Below are positions 13,443 through 13,806 of a stretch of DNA of 13,806 nucleotides, piece after piece. Source of the stretch: Candidatus Thorarchaeota archaeon (lineage in GTDB: Archaea; Asgardarchaeota; Thorarchaeia; Thorarchaeales; Thorarchaeaceae). The position numbers and the translations under genes are program-made. The stretch covers positions 1-13,806 of the forward strand of contig JAEOSL010000091.1 of the NCBI GenBank assembly GCA_016840385.1, written 5' to 3'. Every line of letters begins with the position of its first letter. Positions within the stretch are counted from its first letter, which is position 1. The notes beneath the pieces were generated by a model. It searched no databases. It had not been told where the DNA came from and was given only the letters and a program-made list of their open reading frames with translations.

Positions 13443-13806
13443 CACTCTCAGAGACCTCTGATTGGGATGAAGAGGCCCCGCGCTTTGAGGCCTTCGGAGG
13501 TATCCTTCACCCACCAGGTTCAATTCAGAGACATCAGGTCATCAGAGGTCAATCACTCAGCATCAAGCTCGACTGGGTGGTTGCACTCCAAGACTATACC
13601 AGCACTGGTATCTATGCCAATATCAGGATAGCAACCTCAAAGGAACTGGGTGCTCAGTACTGGATAAACAGGACTGTCCCAAGCAGTGAACAGACAATAG
13701 ACATTGACCTTGATTCATTGACCAACGAGCAGACTGGGTTACCAATCTGCTCGTTGGTCAATGAATCAAGGTCAATGTCTATTGTCTGTACACTGCTTGG
13801 GACAGT
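13412..13806 (+). CDS. Partial gene running off the right edge; possible surface protein
   Basis: The frame is open from 13385, with ATG at 13412, to the window end without a stop. Up to about 13737 the translation looks genuine: FEAFGGILHPPGSIQRHQ, then LSIKLDWVVALQDYTSTG, IYANIRIATSKELGAQYW and TIDIDLDSLTNEQTG. Alternating strands and many polar turns suggest a beta-sandwich domain of the kind found in exported proteins; no signal peptide is visible, so the 5' end may be missing. After 13737 the frame reads through the reverse copy of its own sequence and is probably meaningless. Base composition is richer than in the neighbours (30 of 60 G/C at 13561-13620 against 21 of 60 at 12421-12480). 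Confidence 0.45.
   Translation, partial: MNSEAIKVRPSLSETSDWDEEAPRFEAFGGILHPPGSIQRHQVIRGQSLSIKLDWVVALQDYTSTGIYANIRIATSKELGAQYWINRTVPSSEQTIDIDLDSLTNEQTGLPICSLVNESRSMSIVCTLLGT
13673..13806. repeat. 65-bp fold-back inverted repeat at the window end
   Basis: Bases 13673-13737 are the reverse complement of 13742-13806 with only two mismatches (13689 against 13790, and 13734 against 13745), separated by a four-base loop, GTTA. The right arm is cut by the window end and may continue. Because the left arm lies inside a protein-coding frame, the right arm is an antisense copy of that coding sequence. Confidence 0.95.

Noticed and set aside
13443..13523. N-terminal extension of the leftward gene to 13523
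   Set aside because: Antisense to a better rightward frame, no plausible domain sequence, and a nearer ATG with a ribosome binding site exists.

Overview
The window looks like archaeal DNA, most probably from an Asgard archaeon. A Thorarchaeota-like lineage is my guess; there is no rRNA or other phylogenetic marker to confirm it. The evidence is a ribosomal protein of the archaeal/eukaryotic eS25 type, an Arf-like small GTPase with a longin-like N-terminal domain, a large protein whose C-terminus reads like the tandem winged helices of ESCRT-II EAP30 (Vps22/Vps36) proteins, a free-standing AlaX editing enzyme, and TATA-like boxes in front of several genes. All domain calls come from reading motifs by eye, and residue numbers are hand-counted.

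Left part (1-5130). A 56-residue small protein (107-277) is followed by a gene-poor leader of about 270 bp and an M20-family zinc amidohydrolase. Next come a lysine-rich hypothetical protein and, 15 bp later, an alanyl-tRNA editing protein of the AlaX type; these two form a likely operon. A two-domain sugar-phosphate nucleotidylyltransferase with a left-handed beta-helix follows. It converges on an HExxH metallopeptidase so closely that the two stop codons share a TTAA.

Middle part (5120-8940). eS25 has a long histone-H1-like Lys/Ala/Pro tail built on a 45-bp tandem repeat, and it has no ATG/GTG/TTG at the place where its N-terminus should begin. On the opposite strand lie a coiled-coil protein with a stiff Pro-Glu linker and a tightly coupled pair: a longin-like/winged-helix protein and the longin-Arf GTPase, joined by an ATGA overlap. 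The pair is a good candidate for a membrane-associated GTPase plus its partner.

Right part (8941-13806). A GC-rich, hairpin-rich stretch (about 8990-9205) has no convincing gene and may be a structured RNA. A cysteine-rich treble-clef/RING-like zinc protein is divergent from the 777-residue ESCRT-II-like protein, and the two share a dyad of TATA-like boxes. The ESCRT-II-like gene is followed by a multi-pass membrane protein of the YdjM/DUF457 metal-dependent hydrolase type. The last 670 bp hold a leftward hypothetical gene with its own terminator and a truncated rightward reading frame. The sequence then ends in a 65-bp fold-back inverted repeat that may be an assembly artefact.

Taken together, the most interesting content is a set of eukaryote-like trafficking parts (Arf-like GTPase with longin partner, zinc finger, EAP30-like protein, membrane protein) within about 6 kb.
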